Part shown: one piece after another, positions 1 to 7,618 of the stretch
Layout of the letters: each line of letters starts with the position of its first letter
Position numbering within the stretch: the stretch's first letter is position 1
Assembly (NCBI GenBank): GCA_036491035.1
Contig: DASXCU010000099.1
Span: forward strand, 1-33,611
Length of the DNA stretch: 33,611 nt
Reading direction: 5' to 3'
Source of the DNA: Galbitalea sp036491035
Lineage (GTDB): Bacteria; Actinomycetota; Actinomycetes; Actinomycetales; Microbacteriaceae
The notes under the pieces: model-generated
Database searches by the model: none
Seen by the model: only the letters and a program-made list of their open reading frames with translations
Told to the model about the DNA's origin: nothing
Position numbers and translations under genes: made by a program

Positions 1-1
1 C

Positions 2-310
2 AATCTCGGACCGTTGTGGGCGTCAGCCGTTATTGCCGGTGCGGGCATCGGCGCGACGTTCTCCGGCAGCACGCGCGGCCTCCTCCCCGAGGTGAAGCCG
101 TATGAGCGGGCCGGTCTCCTGGCGGCCATCTTCACGGTCTCCTACCTGACCTTCGGCCTCTCGGCGATCGTCGCGGGCTTCGTCGCGACGGCGGCCGGCG
201 TCCGAACGATGGCAGTCGGGTTCGGGCTGCTAACCATCGTGGTCGCCGTTTTCGGACTCGTGCTGAGCGGCGGCGCCGTCGTGCGGGCCCGGAAGACGGC
301 GAGCGCGTAG
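2..310 (+). CDS. MFS transporter, C-terminal fragment (5' end outside window)
   Basis: The frame is open from the first bases of the window and ends in TAG at 308-310, so only about 102 C-terminal residues are present. They hold three hydrophobic segments separated by short loops, one of them a basic/glycine loop (GSTRGLLPEV), which is how the last helices of 12-helix major facilitator permeases usually look. The tail ends in a short basic, cytosolic-looking stretch (VRARKTASA). A TTG at 14 could be read as a start but would fall inside a helix, so the real start lies upstream. The substrate cannot be inferred. The next gene starts 27 nt downstream with its own promoter-like hexamer, so co-transcription is not required. 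Confidence 0.75.
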   Translation, partial: NLGPLWASAVIAGAGIGATFSGSTRGLLPEVKPYERAGLLAAIFTVSYLTFGLSAIVAGFVATAAGVRTMAVGFGLLTIVVAVFGLVLSGGAVVRARKTASA

Positions 311-326
311 GCCTCCGTGACCCGGC

Positions 327-332
327 AATAAT
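327..332 (+). promoter_or_regulatory. candidate -10 box of a leaderless promoter
   Basis: The hexamer AATAAT lies 5 nt before the GTG at 338. No Shine-Dalgarno sequence precedes this start, so transcription probably begins at or next to the start codon. No convincing -35 box is seen. Confidence 0.4.
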
Positions 333-337
333 GAAGC

Positions 338-1345
338 GTGCAGCAACGCTTCGGTAAGGATACGTCGGACGACGGGACCGTCGTGGCGTTCTCCTCGATC
401 GGGGAAGGACGCCCGATCGTCTACGTCACGGGCTGGCTCAGTCACCTGAAGCTCAGTTGGGAACTGCCCGCCGAGCGGGCGTTTTACGAGAGCCTGGCCG
501 AGGGCGGCCGGCTTGTTCGCTACGACCGCGCCGGTAACGGCCTCACACCGGCGATCGACCGGCCGCCGTCGCTTCCATCCGAGCTGGATCAGCTCGAGGC
601 GGTCGTTCGCACGATCGGACCGGAGCCGTTCGACCTCATCGGCGCGTCCCTGGGGGCACCGATCGCTCTCGCGTGGGCTGCCGAGCATCCGGAAACCGTG
701 CGCCGCCTGGTGCTCTACGGCGGCTGGGCGACGGGTGCAGCGATCTCCGACCCCGAAACGCAGGAGAACATCCTGGCGCTGGTGGAGTCGCACTGGGGAC
801 TCGGGTCCGACGTGCTCACGGAGATCTTTGCCCCCGACACCGACGTCGGCACGCGGAAGAAACTCGCGCGCTACCAGCGCTCGAGTTCGACCGCCGCAAC
901 CGCGCGCGCCCTGCTCGCGCTCAGTTACCGGCTCGACGTCAGCGGACTGCTGTCGCGGGTCTCCGTTCCGACGCTGGTGATTCATCGCGAGGGCGACCGC
1001 GCGGCGCCGGTCGCGCAGGCGCGGGTTCTCGCCGAGGGAATTCCGGGGGCCGAGCTCGTCATCCTGCCGGGCCGATCGCATCTGCCGTACGCGGGAGACA
1101 CGCACGCGCTGCTCTCGGCCATCCGTCGCTTTCTCGGACTGCGCGCGCCGCGACGCGGGCCCCTCTCGCTGACCGCGCGGCAGACCGAGGTCGCCGCGCT
1201 CGTCAGCGAGGGTCTCACGAATCGAGAGATCGCGGAGCGCCTCGGCATCGACGAGCGATCCGCGGAGGGTCACGTCGAACGCATTCGCGTGCGCCTCGGG
1301 TTCCGGTCCCGTGCGCAGATCGCGTCGTGGTACTCGGCCAAGTGA
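338..1345 (+). CDS. alpha/beta hydrolase fused to a C-terminal LuxR-type HTH
   Basis: This 335-residue protein joins two modules. Residues about 10-265 form an alpha/beta hydrolase: nucleophile elbow GASLG with Ser104, an acid in the segment REGDRAAP, and a histidine in GRSHLPY, so the Ser-Asp-His triad looks intact. Residues about 272-335 are a LuxR/GerE helix-turn-helix (LTARQTEVAALVSEGLTNRE and following), with the usual TNREIAxxL recognition core. No receiver domain is present. This architecture is known among actinobacterial and proteobacterial regulators of unknown ligand; the hydrolase half may sense or hydrolyse a small ester or lactone and control DNA binding. That role is inference. 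The GTG start is forced: the ATG at 331 is in another frame and soon meets a stop. Confidence 0.88.
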   Translation: MQQRFGKDTSDDGTVVAFSSIGEGRPIVYVTGWLSHLKLSWELPAERAFYESLAEGGRLVRYDRAGNGLTPAIDRPPSLPSELDQLEAVVRTIGPEPFDLIGASLGAPIALAWAAEHPETVRRLVLYGGWATGAAISDPETQENILALVESHWGLGSDVLTEIFAPDTDVGTRKKLARYQRSSSTAATARALLALSYRLDVSGLLSRVSVPTLVIHREGDRAAPVAQARVLAEGIPGAELVILPGRSHLPYAGDTHALLSAIRRFLGLRAPRRGPLSLTARQTEVAALVSEGLTNREIAERLGIDERSAEGHVERIRVRLGFRSRAQIASWYSAK

Positions 1346-1393
1346 GGTAGTTCTACGCCTGACCGCCCGGCGTTCGTCGCCGAGGCTGGGAGC

Positions 1394-2077
1394 ATGAACA
1401 GCACTGCCGTCGCCACCCCCGCGTCCACCGCACCTCCCGCCGCTCCGGAATTCGCCCTGCACCGCGGTCGCGGCCGATTCAACGCCGCGTTCTTCCGAGT
1501 TCTCGGGCCGACCATCGAGCGCAGTCTGCGCGAGAAGAAGCTGCGCGTGTTCGGTGGCCGCGAGCGTGACGTGGTCGAGCTCGGTCCCGGCGTCGGAGCG
1601 AATCTCGGCTACCTCCCCGCGGGCGCGAAACTCATCGCCATCGAACCGAACGTGTATATGCACGGCGGCCTCCGGTCGGCCGCACGCGCGCACGGCATCG
1701 AGCTCGACCTTCGCGAGACGACGGCCGAGAACACCGGGCTGCCGGACTCCAGCGTCGACAGCGTGATGTCGTCGCTCGTGCTGTGCACGGTGACGGATCC
1801 GGATGCGGTGCTCGCCGAGGTTCGTCGCATCCTGCGCCCGGGCGGGACGTTTCGGTTCGTCGAGCACGTCGTGGCCGACGAGGGAACGCGAACCCGGTCA
1901 GCGCAACGACACCTCCGGCGCCCCTGGGCCTGGGTTTTCGAGGGGTGCTCCTGCGAACGCGACCTGGAAAAGGCCATTCGTACGGCGGGGTTTCGGGACG
2001 TCAATGTCGAGCGTTTTCGAATCAGTACACCTTTCGTGCCATTCAACACGCAGATCGCCGGGACGGCCCAGGCATGA
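1394..2077 (+). CDS. class I SAM-dependent methyltransferase
   Basis: The 227-residue product carries SAM motif I (VVELGPGVGANLGYLP, residues about 60-75), an acidic residue after the second strand (AIEPN) and the motif region PDSSVDSVMSSLVLC followed by the post-motif LAEVRRILRPGG, all typical of Methyltransf_11/METTL7-like enzymes. The substrate is not identifiable; relatives methylate small thiols, lipids or quinone precursors. The first 18 residues are a low-complexity Ala/Thr/Pro stretch outside the fold. The hexamer GAGGCT at 1382-1387 lies 6 nt before the ATG and could be a -10 box of a leaderless transcript. The stop overlaps the next start by 4 nt (ATGA), so the two genes are probably translationally coupled. 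Confidence 0.88.
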   Translation: MNSTAVATPASTAPPAAPEFALHRGRGRFNAAFFRVLGPTIERSLREKKLRVFGGRERDVVELGPGVGANLGYLPAGAKLIAIEPNVYMHGGLRSAARAHGIELDLRETTAENTGLPDSSVDSVMSSLVLCTVTDPDAVLAEVRRILRPGGTFRFVEHVVADEGTRTRSAQRHLRRPWAWVFEGCSCERDLEKAIRTAGFRDVNVERFRISTPFVPFNTQIAGTAQA

Positions 2078-2529
2078 GTGCGCTGCTGACGATCGACGGA
2101 ACGCGTGCGACGCCCGCGGCGCTCGCAGCCGAACTCCGGGCCGCGCATCCATCGGGGCGAGTGCTCGTCGCCGTTGGCGGCACGGATTCCCGTGCGACCG
2201 CAGGGTTCGCCGACTTCCTGGCGCTGGCACTACGGCGGCACAGCAAGTCGGTTCTGCGAGCGAGTGCGAGCAACTTCGCTGTCGCCGACCGGCCCGGGGC
2301 CGCCGGGCGGCGGGTGAGCTATGACGTTCCCCTGTTCGCGTCCGCCCTGCTCGAACCGTTCGCGGCGGGGGAGTCCTTCGCGCTCATCGGATCGAGAGCG
2401 GATGGCGACATCCTGTTCGACCCGCGCTGGACGAGCGCCCCGGCGGACTCGATTCTCGTCGTGGACGGCGAATTCCTCGGTCACCCGGCCCTGGCGCGCC
2501 TCTGGGACCGCGTGATCCTGACCGACTGA
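2074..2529 (+). CDS. degenerate uridine-kinase-like protein lacking Walker A
   Basis: The product has 151 residues. It aligns by eye with actinobacterial uridine kinase-like P-loop proteins: the first strand VLVAVGGTDSRATAGFADFL (31-50) sits where those proteins have a phosphate-binding loop of the form GxDGxGKTT, and the end ILVVDGEFLGHPALARLWD (127-145) matches their Walker-B-like strand and following helix. The loop glycines, the lysine and the Ser/Thr are all absent, and the usual DDFH lid motif reads SNFA. Nucleotide phosphotransfer is therefore unlikely; this looks like a pseudo-kinase or a family member kept for binding. The protein is also shorter than the roughly 200 residues usual for the family. 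The start overlaps the methyltransferase stop. Confidence 0.75.
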   Translation: MSALLTIDGTRATPAALAAELRAAHPSGRVLVAVGGTDSRATAGFADFLALALRRHSKSVLRASASNFAVADRPGAAGRRVSYDVPLFASALLEPFAAGESFALIGSRADGDILFDPRWTSAPADSILVVDGEFLGHPALARLWDRVILTD

Positions 2530-2538
2530 ACGGGCAAT

Positions 2539-2572
2539 GCGTGACAGGGTTCTGCGCGTGACAGGATTCTGC
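2539..2572 (+). repeat. adjacent 17-bp direct repeat before the B3/B4 gene
   Basis: Two head-to-tail copies of a 17-mer (GCGTGACAGG then G or A then TTCTGC) occupy 2539-2555 and 2556-2572 and differ at one base. The second copy ends one base before the ATG at 2574 and supplies the AGGA at 2563-2566 that probably serves as ribosome binding site. Confidence 0.85.
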
Positions 2573-2573
2573 G

Positions 2574-3296
2574 ATGGGAACTCTCGACTCTGCGACGGAC
2601 TGGCTGGATCTGGCGAGCGTGGATTCGGCGGTCTTCGCGCTTCGGCCCGACTACCGCGCGCTCCTGATCGTCGCCGAGCAACTGGTGCCGGGCGAGAGCG
2701 ATGTCGTCAGCGAGGCACTCCTCGCCGACGCGGAGACGTTGATCAGCACTCGGCTGGAGGACCAGCCGCTGGACGAGTTCCCCGAGTTGCTCGCCTGGCG
2801 TGAGGCCTACCGCGCCTTCGGTTCGAAGCCACAGCGCTTTCGGCCGAGCGTCGAGGCGCTCGTTCGACGTGTGGGCGACGGGCTGCCGCGAATCGACCGC
2901 ATCACCGACACCTACAACGCGATCTCCGTCGCGCACCTGCTGCCGCTCGGGGGAGAGGATGCCGACCGCTATTCGGGCGCGGCACGACTCTTTCGTGCGG
3001 ACGGGAGCGAGAGCTTCGAACTGATGTCGTCCGGCGAGAGGGTGGTCGAGCATCCGGAGCCCGGCGAGGTGGTCTGGGGAGACGACGACGGCGTGACCTG
3101 CCGCCGGTGGAACTGGCGACAGTCCCTGCGCACGCGAATCACCGGCGAGACGACCCGGGCGCTCTTCATCCTCGACTCCCTGGCTGAGGTGACGCCGCAC
3201 GACCGGCTGGCCGCGGCGGGCGCCGCGCTCCGGGAGGGGCTCGCCGCGTTCAGCCCCGAGGCGACATTCACTTCCCGGATGATCGAGCCGGCCTGA
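2574..3296 (+). CDS. B3/B4 tRNA-binding domain protein
   Basis: The 240-residue protein matches stand-alone B3/B4-domain proteins related to the editing domain of the phenylalanyl-tRNA synthetase beta subunit. The visible signatures are YNAISVAHLLPLGGEDADRY (about 118-137) and GEVVWGDDDGVTCRRWNWRQ (about 165-184), followed by an ITGETT segment. Stand-alone members are thought to hydrolyse mischarged aminoacyl-tRNA or to bind tRNA, but the function of this group is not settled. A ribosome binding site (AGGA, 8 nt upstream) supports the ATG at 2574. A GNAT acetyltransferase gene follows after 24 nt and is probably in the same transcript. Confidence 0.85.
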   Translation: MGTLDSATDWLDLASVDSAVFALRPDYRALLIVAEQLVPGESDVVSEALLADAETLISTRLEDQPLDEFPELLAWREAYRAFGSKPQRFRPSVEALVRRVGDGLPRIDRITDTYNAISVAHLLPLGGEDADRYSGAARLFRADGSESFELMSSGERVVEHPEPGEVVWGDDDGVTCRRWNWRQSLRTRITGETTRALFILDSLAEVTPHDRLAAAGAALREGLAAFSPEATFTSRMIEPA

Positions 3297-3320
3297 TCGT
3301 TCGGATGCCAAGCTGTAGGC

Positions 3321-3878
3321 ATGTTTTCGCGAGACCTCACCCCGACCGCTGAGCTTCGACCGCTCGAGATCTGGAACGCGGACGAGTTCGCGGCGCACAT
3401 GGATCGGGCGCGCGAACACATCCGCCCCTGGGTCGGCGCGAGCTTCATCAGCGATGATGTGGCTGGGGCGCGAGCGACGCTCGGGCGCTACGCGGAGCGC
3501 ACCGCCGCCGATGGAAACCGCATCTTCGGCATCTGGGACGCCGGCGCTCTGGTCGGCGGCGTGATGTTCGTGGAGTTCAGCACCGCGATGGGAGTGTGCG
3601 AGATCGGGTGCTGGCTCGAACCGTCCGCAGAAGGGCGCGGGCTCGTCACCGCAGCGAGCCGCGTGCTGCTCGAGTGGGCGTTCGAGACCCGCGGCATCCA
3701 CCGGGCCGAGTGGCGGTGCCGGGCGGACAACGCGCGCAGCGCCGAGGTTGCGCGGCGTCTCGGGATGACACTCGAGGGCGTCCTGCGTGAGGCGTGGAAG
3801 GTCGGCGACGAGTTCCATGACAAGCAGGTCTGGTCGATGCTCGCCGACGAATGGGCCACCGCGAAGACTGATCAATGA
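3321..3878 (+). CDS. GNAT family N-acetyltransferase (RimJ/RimL-like)
   Basis: This 185-residue protein has the GNAT fold order of the RimJ/RimL branch: a strand IGCWLEPSAEGRGLVT (about 94-109) ending in the acetyl-CoA loop (Q/RxxGxG region, here EGRG), then the helix ASRVLLEWAF, the strand ...RAEWRCRADNARS, and the motif-B segment VARRLGMTLEGVLREAW. RimJ/RimL relatives acetylate protein N-termini, but many acetylate small amines, so the substrate is open. It starts 24 nt after the B3/B4 gene and its stop overlaps the ATG of the SRPBCC gene by 4 nt, pointing to one transcript. Confidence 0.9.
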   Translation: MFSRDLTPTAELRPLEIWNADEFAAHMDRAREHIRPWVGASFISDDVAGARATLGRYAERTAADGNRIFGIWDAGALVGGVMFVEFSTAMGVCEIGCWLEPSAEGRGLVTAASRVLLEWAFETRGIHRAEWRCRADNARSAEVARRLGMTLEGVLREAWKVGDEFHDKQVWSMLADEWATAKTDQ

Positions 3879-4417
3879 GCAGTGAGCCGACGAGCGACGA
3901 ACCCGGCGTGCTGGGCGCTCTCCGGGTGGACGGTGGCATAGGAATCGTCACAGTTCCGATCCAGGTGGACGCGGACGTGAGCGAGGTCTGGTCCGCGATC
4001 ACCGATCCCTCTGGACTCTCGCAGTGGGTCGGACACGTGGATGGTGCGTTGCGCGCTGGCGGGTCCTTTCGTGCCCACTTCTTCCCGAGCGAGTGGGAGG
4101 GCACCGGAACGGTTACGGCGTGTGAGGCGCCGCATCGCTGGTGTGTGAGCACGACCCAGGACGGCGAGACCGACGCCCTGCAGATCGACGCGACCGTGAC
4201 GGCGGAGACGCGCGGTGGCAGCACCGTGCGCTTCGTCCACAGCGGCATGGACGCCGCCATGCTTGCCGGTTACGCGGCCGGACTGCAGGTGCGTGCCGAG
4301 AATCTCGCGCGATACCTCGGCGGTCGCGAGGTCATCGGCCTCGACCGGTTCCGCGTACTGTTTGCGCTCTACAAGGACGTCTCGGTCGAGGGGAAACCGA
4401 CGAACATCGACCGGTGA
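3875..4417 (+). CDS. SRPBCC / AHSA1-like ligand-binding protein
   Basis: The 180-residue product resembles the START-like SRPBCC superfamily, AHSA1/polyketide-cyclase type: a first strand VTVPIQVDADVSEVWSAITD (residues about 24-43), the SGLSQWVG helix, then ...GSFRAHFF, a WEGTGTV turn and a carboxyl-terminal amphipathic helix (YAAGLQVRAENLARYLGG). These proteins form a deep hydrophobic pocket and bind or process lipophilic small molecules; in bacteria they are often found with regulators. No ligand can be named. About 20 residues precede the domain. The last 49 nt overlap the 3' end of the convergent GntR gene, which is unusual but compatible with both frames being real. Confidence 0.82.
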   Translation: MSSEPTSDEPGVLGALRVDGGIGIVTVPIQVDADVSEVWSAITDPSGLSQWVGHVDGALRAGGSFRAHFFPSEWEGTGTVTACEAPHRWCVSTTQDGETDALQIDATVTAETRGGSTVRFVHSGMDAAMLAGYAAGLQVRAENLARYLGGREVIGLDRFRVLFALYKDVSVEGKPTNIDR

Positions 4418-5163
4418 AGCTCCGAGACGTGCGCCTCGATGAGGGCGACCGCTTCGACCGGGTCGCGGCGACGTAGCGCGCCGACGAGCCGTCGATGCTG
4501 CTCATTGACGTCGTGCAGGTATGCCACGGGGTACGGCACGAAGTAACGATAGAGCTCGTAGAGCACCTCGTCATACGCCGGGAATGCCCACTCCAGCCCG
4601 CTCGCACGAGAGACCGCCAGGTGCAGCTGTTCGTCGGCCGCGTGGTAGTCGCTCCAGTTTGCGGCGCCGGCGGCCCGGTCGACGATTCGCTCCAACTCCG
4701 CCAGCTGCGCCTCGGTGATGTTCAGCGCGGCGTGGTGAGTGAGCGCGCACTCGAGCAGCACGCGCTGGTTGATCAGGGAGTGGACGGTGTCGGCGTCAGC
4801 TCGATAGACGCCCGCGGCGTCGATCGCTTTGGTCGAGGCGTGGTCGGCGACGAACGTCCCGCCCTTTCGCCCGCGCAGGCGAACCAGCAACCCGTCGTCG
4901 GCGAGACTCTTCAGCGCGCGTCGCACCGTAATCTCACTGACGGCGAGAGCCGCCGCCGTGTCGGCATCCGAAGGCAGCGCCTCGCTCGGCGCGAGCAGGC
5001 CAAGCTGCACCGCAAGGGCGATGCGGGCCCGAACCGTCTCGACGGCGCTCAGCCGCTTGATGCCCGCGATCGCCGGGTCGGCGAGCGCCATCCCGGCCGG
5101 TGTGTCGCCCTGCGGCGGGTCCGGTTCGGGGTCGGTTTTCGGCACGAGAGTCCAATCGCTCAA
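4369..5163 (-). CDS. FadR-type GntR transcriptional regulator (FCD domain)
   Basis: The 264-residue product has a winged helix at about 42-105, with the recognition region LAVSEITVRRALKSLADDGL and the wing GRKGGTFV, and an all-alpha FCD effector domain at about 130-250. The FCD keeps the usual metal/ligand positions: an Asp-His pair in SDYHAADEQLHLAV, a His in NEQHRRLVGAL and a His in LIEAHVSEL. FCD regulators generally bind organic acids or related small molecules and repress adjacent catabolic genes. The gene is divergent from the nitrilase/NCS1 cluster. The start is uncertain: TTG at 5163 gives the longest form, GTG at 5145 and ATG at 5091 are alternatives, and none has a strong Shine-Dalgarno. 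Confidence 0.88.
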   Translation of the reverse strand: MSDWTLVPKTDPEPDPPQGDTPAGMALADPAIAGIKRLSAVETVRARIALAVQLGLLAPSEALPSDADTAAALAVSEITVRRALKSLADDGLLVRLRGRKGGTFVADHASTKAIDAAGVYRADADTVHSLINQRVLLECALTHHAALNITEAQLAELERIVDRAAGAANWSDYHAADEQLHLAVSRASGLEWAFPAYDEVLYELYRYFVPYPVAYLHDVNEQHRRLVGALRRRDPVEAVALIEAHVSELHRSMFVGFPSTETSL

Positions 5164-5167
5164 CTAC

Positions 5168-5201
5168 ACACTAGACAAAAGTGATCAATGTGATCTATTT
5201 T
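5168..5201. promoter_or_regulatory. divergent promoter region with candidate GntR operator
   Basis: On the + strand TAGACA (5172-5177) and TATTTT (5196-5201) are separated by 18 nt and resemble -35 and -10 boxes for the nitrilase gene. On the - strand TAGTGT (5173-5168) resembles a -10 box for the GntR gene. Between them lies the inverted repeat GATCA-ATG-TGATC (5183-5195). A repressor bound here would cover both promoters. The region is markedly richer in A/T than its surroundings. The operator assignment is inference from position and symmetry. Confidence 0.45.
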
Positions 5202-5261
5202 ACTTTTCAACCCCGTCTCTCACACACCGACCGATCCAGCGATGGACGACAGAGGTATTTC

Positions 5262-6086
5262 GTGACCCGCATTACGTGTTGCCAGCTGGCTCCGGTCATC
5301 GCGGATCTCGACGCTAATTTGCGGCTCACGACCGACGCGATCCGGGCTGCCGTTGCGGGTGGGGCACGAGTCGTGGTTCTGCCGGAACTCTCTACGTCCG
5401 GCTACGTCTTCGCGTCGGCGGACGAGGCTCGCACGGTGGCGATCACCCCAGAGCATCCGGTCTTTGCCGAGTGGGCGGCAATCGTGCGACCCGTCGATGG
5501 CGTCGTCATCGGGGGTTTCGCCGAGGCAGGGCCGGACGGCCTCCTCTACAACAGCGCCGCCATCGTCGACGGGTCCGGCGTTCTCGCGGTCTATCGCAAG
5601 GTGCACCTCTGGGCACGGGAGAAGCTCGTCTTCGAGCCCGGCACTGCTGAGCCGCCGGTCGTGGATACTCCGGTCGGGCGCATCGGCGTGCTGATCTGCT
5701 TCGACCTCGAATTCCCTGAGTTCCCGCGGAGCGTGGCCCTGCGCGGGGCCGAACTCATTGTGGCTCCCACGAATTGGCCTCGCGAGGTCGCGCCCGAGGG
5801 CGAGCGCGTGCCGGAGGTGACCGTGGCCATGGCCTCCGCCTACAGCAACCACGTCGCGATCGCGTGCTGCGACCGCGCCGGGGTCGAGCGCGGGCAGGAG
5901 TGGAACGAGGCCAGCTGCATCGTCGACGACCACGGCTGGGTGATCGCGACACCGGATGCGGCGGGCTTCGTCACCGCAGACCTCGACCTGGCGCGGTCCC
6001 ACGACAAGACCCTCGGCACCCTGGTCGACGTCTTCGGCGATCGGCGACCCGAACTCTACGGCGCAGTGACATCCCCCAAGCCCTAA
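5262..6086 (+). CDS. nitrilase-superfamily carbon-nitrogen hydrolase (first copy)
   Basis: With the GTG start at 5262 the product has 274 residues and begins directly with the first conserved strand (ITCCQLAPV), with a ribosome binding site AGAGG at 5251-5255. The Glu-Lys-Cys triad of the superfamily is visible: Glu42 in LPELSTSGY, Lys113 in YRKVHLW and Cys146 in LICFDLEFPEF. Such enzymes hydrolyse amides, carbamoyl compounds or nitriles through a thioester on the cysteine. The substrate is not evident, but the pairing with an NCS1 permease, a second family member and an FCD regulator suggests catabolism of an imported amide, ureide or similar compound. An in-frame extension upstream to about 5181 would read through the promoter region and is rejected. 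Confidence 0.9.
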   Translation: MTRITCCQLAPVIADLDANLRLTTDAIRAAVAGGARVVVLPELSTSGYVFASADEARTVAITPEHPVFAEWAAIVRPVDGVVIGGFAEAGPDGLLYNSAAIVDGSGVLAVYRKVHLWAREKLVFEPGTAEPPVVDTPVGRIGVLICFDLEFPEFPRSVALRGAELIVAPTNWPREVAPEGERVPEVTVAMASAYSNHVAIACCDRAGVERGQEWNEASCIVDDHGWVIATPDAAGFVTADLDLARSHDKTLGTLVDVFGDRRPELYGAVTSPKP

Positions 6087-6116
6087 CCGCAGCAGTCCAA
6101 TCCAAAGGAGTACCAC

Positions 6117-7610
6117 GTGAGTGCAGTCAAGACGGAGCCGCGATCGGGCGGCATCGAGACACGATCGATCGACTACGTGCCGAAGGTCGAACGGCACGGA
6201 AAGGTCTGGCACATCGGCCCGCTGTGGTTCATGAGCAACGCGCAGATCGCCACGCTCGCTGTCGGAACCACGAGCTTCCTGTTCGGCGGCAACCTGATCT
6301 GGTCGATCATCGCCATCGCCGTCGGGCTCATCATCGGCACGTTCTTCATGGCGGCGCACTCGTCGCAGGGGCCGAAGCTCGGCATCCCGCAGATGGTGCA
6401 GTCACGTCCGCAGTTCGGCTACGTCGGCGCCCTGCTGGTCTGGCTGTTCGCGTTCCTCCAGTACGCGGGCTTCAACGTGTTCAACACGGCGCTCGCCGGT
6501 GAGTCGGTGGGCGCCGCGGTCCACACGCCGTCGACGTTCGGGTTCAACACCCTGTGGATGATCGTCGTCACCGTAGTCGGCGCGATCATCGCGCTCTGGG
6601 GCTACGACCTGATCCACCGGATGGAGCGGTACCTCGTGTACGCGACCATCCTGATCATGGCTCTCGTCACGCTGTCCGCCTTCATCCACCTCCCGATTCC
6701 GGCCGGGGCGTTCGACCTTGGACACTTCTCGCCGCTCGCGTTCTTCGCGCAGCTGGGTGTCGCCGCCGGTTACCAGATCTCCTGGGCAATCTACGTCTCG
6801 GACTACTCCCGTTACCTGCCGTCGACTACCTCGACCAGTCGCACCTTCCGGTGGACGTTCTGGGGCAGCGTCATCGGCGGTGCCTGGATCATGTGGCTGG
6901 GCGCTTACCTCGCCGCCGTGGTCAAGAACTTCGACGCGGGCGACCCGGTCATCGGCATCAAACAGGTCGCCGACGACCTCTTCCCCGGATTCGGGACGAT
7001 CGCGCTGATCGTGTTCTCGCTCGGACTGATCGCGGTGCTCGTACTGAACGTCTACGGCGGATCGCTGACACTGATTTCATCCGTCGACAGCTTCAAGAAG
7101 GTGAAGGCAACGCTCCGCATCCGCGTGGTGACCATCGTGATCACCTCGGTGATCTCCGGCGTCCTGGCGATCTTCGTCCTCGGCATCTTCGCCAGCTCGT
7201 TCTTCAACTTCCTCGAGCTCGTGCTGTACTTCTTCATCCCGTGGACCGCGGTCAACCTGACCGACTACTTCATCGTGCGAAAGGGCCACTACGCGATCGC
7301 GGAGATCTTCAAGCCCCGCGGAATCTACGGTCGCTGGGGTTGGCGCGGAATCGTGTCGTATCTCGTCGGCTTCGCGGCAATGGTCCCGTTCTTCCATATT
7401 CCGGGACTGTGGGTCGGCTTCGTGTCGACCGCGATGGGCGGGATCGACATCTCGCTCTTCATCGGACTGCCGGTAGCCGCTGTGCTCTACTGGATCCTCA
7501 GCCGCAGCATCGACCTGAAGAGCGAAGAGGCGCTGGCTACGGCTCAGGCCGACTCCCTGGAGATCGTGGACGGCGAGTCAGAGGATCTCGCCGGCGCGGT
7601 CATCGACTAG
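6117..7610 (+). CDS. NCS1 family nucleobase/hydantoin-type permease
   Basis: The 497-residue protein contains about twelve hydrophobic helices and the features of the nucleobase:cation symporter-1 family: a cytosolic start leading to GPLWFMSNAQIATLAVG (about 38-54), a first helix region GLIIGTFFMAAHSSQGPKLG (about 64-83), the segment MVQSRPQFGYVG and the later IPWTAVNLTDYFIVRKGHY near helix 10. Known family members import cytosine, purines, uracil, allantoin or hydantoins with Na+ or H+. The specificity cannot be read by eye. The GTG start has a strong ribosome binding site (AAAGGAG, 6104-6110), and the gene lies 30 nt behind the first nitrilase, so the two are very probably one transcript. 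A hairpin follows the stop. Confidence 0.93.
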   Translation: MSAVKTEPRSGGIETRSIDYVPKVERHGKVWHIGPLWFMSNAQIATLAVGTTSFLFGGNLIWSIIAIAVGLIIGTFFMAAHSSQGPKLGIPQMVQSRPQFGYVGALLVWLFAFLQYAGFNVFNTALAGESVGAAVHTPSTFGFNTLWMIVVTVVGAIIALWGYDLIHRMERYLVYATILIMALVTLSAFIHLPIPAGAFDLGHFSPLAFFAQLGVAAGYQISWAIYVSDYSRYLPSTTSTSRTFRWTFWGSVIGGAWIMWLGAYLAAVVKNFDAGDPVIGIKQVADDLFPGFGTIALIVFSLGLIAVLVLNVYGGSLTLISSVDSFKKVKATLRIRVVTIVITSVISGVLAIFVLGIFASSFFNFLELVLYFFIPWTAVNLTDYFIVRKGHYAIAEIFKPRGIYGRWGWRGIVSYLVGFAAMVPFFHIPGLWVGFVSTAMGGIDISLFIGLPVAAVLYWILSRSIDLKSEEALATAQADSLEIVDGESEDLAGAVID

Positions 7611-7618
7611 TCGATTGC

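Noticed and set aside
230..1867. Minus-strand open frame of 545 codons opposite the hydrolase-LuxR and methyltransferase genes
   Set aside because: Its product is Arg/Ala-rich without any fold signature, whereas the plus-strand frames show complete motifs. It is a by-product of GC-rich codon bias.
2481..3875. Minus-strand open frame of 464 codons opposite the B3/B4 and GNAT genes
   Set aside because: No recognisable domain, and it covers two well-supported plus-strand genes.
5181..5261. In-frame upstream extension of the first nitrilase
   Set aside because: It would translate the promoter and operator region; the GTG at 5262 has a ribosome binding site and begins the conserved first strand.
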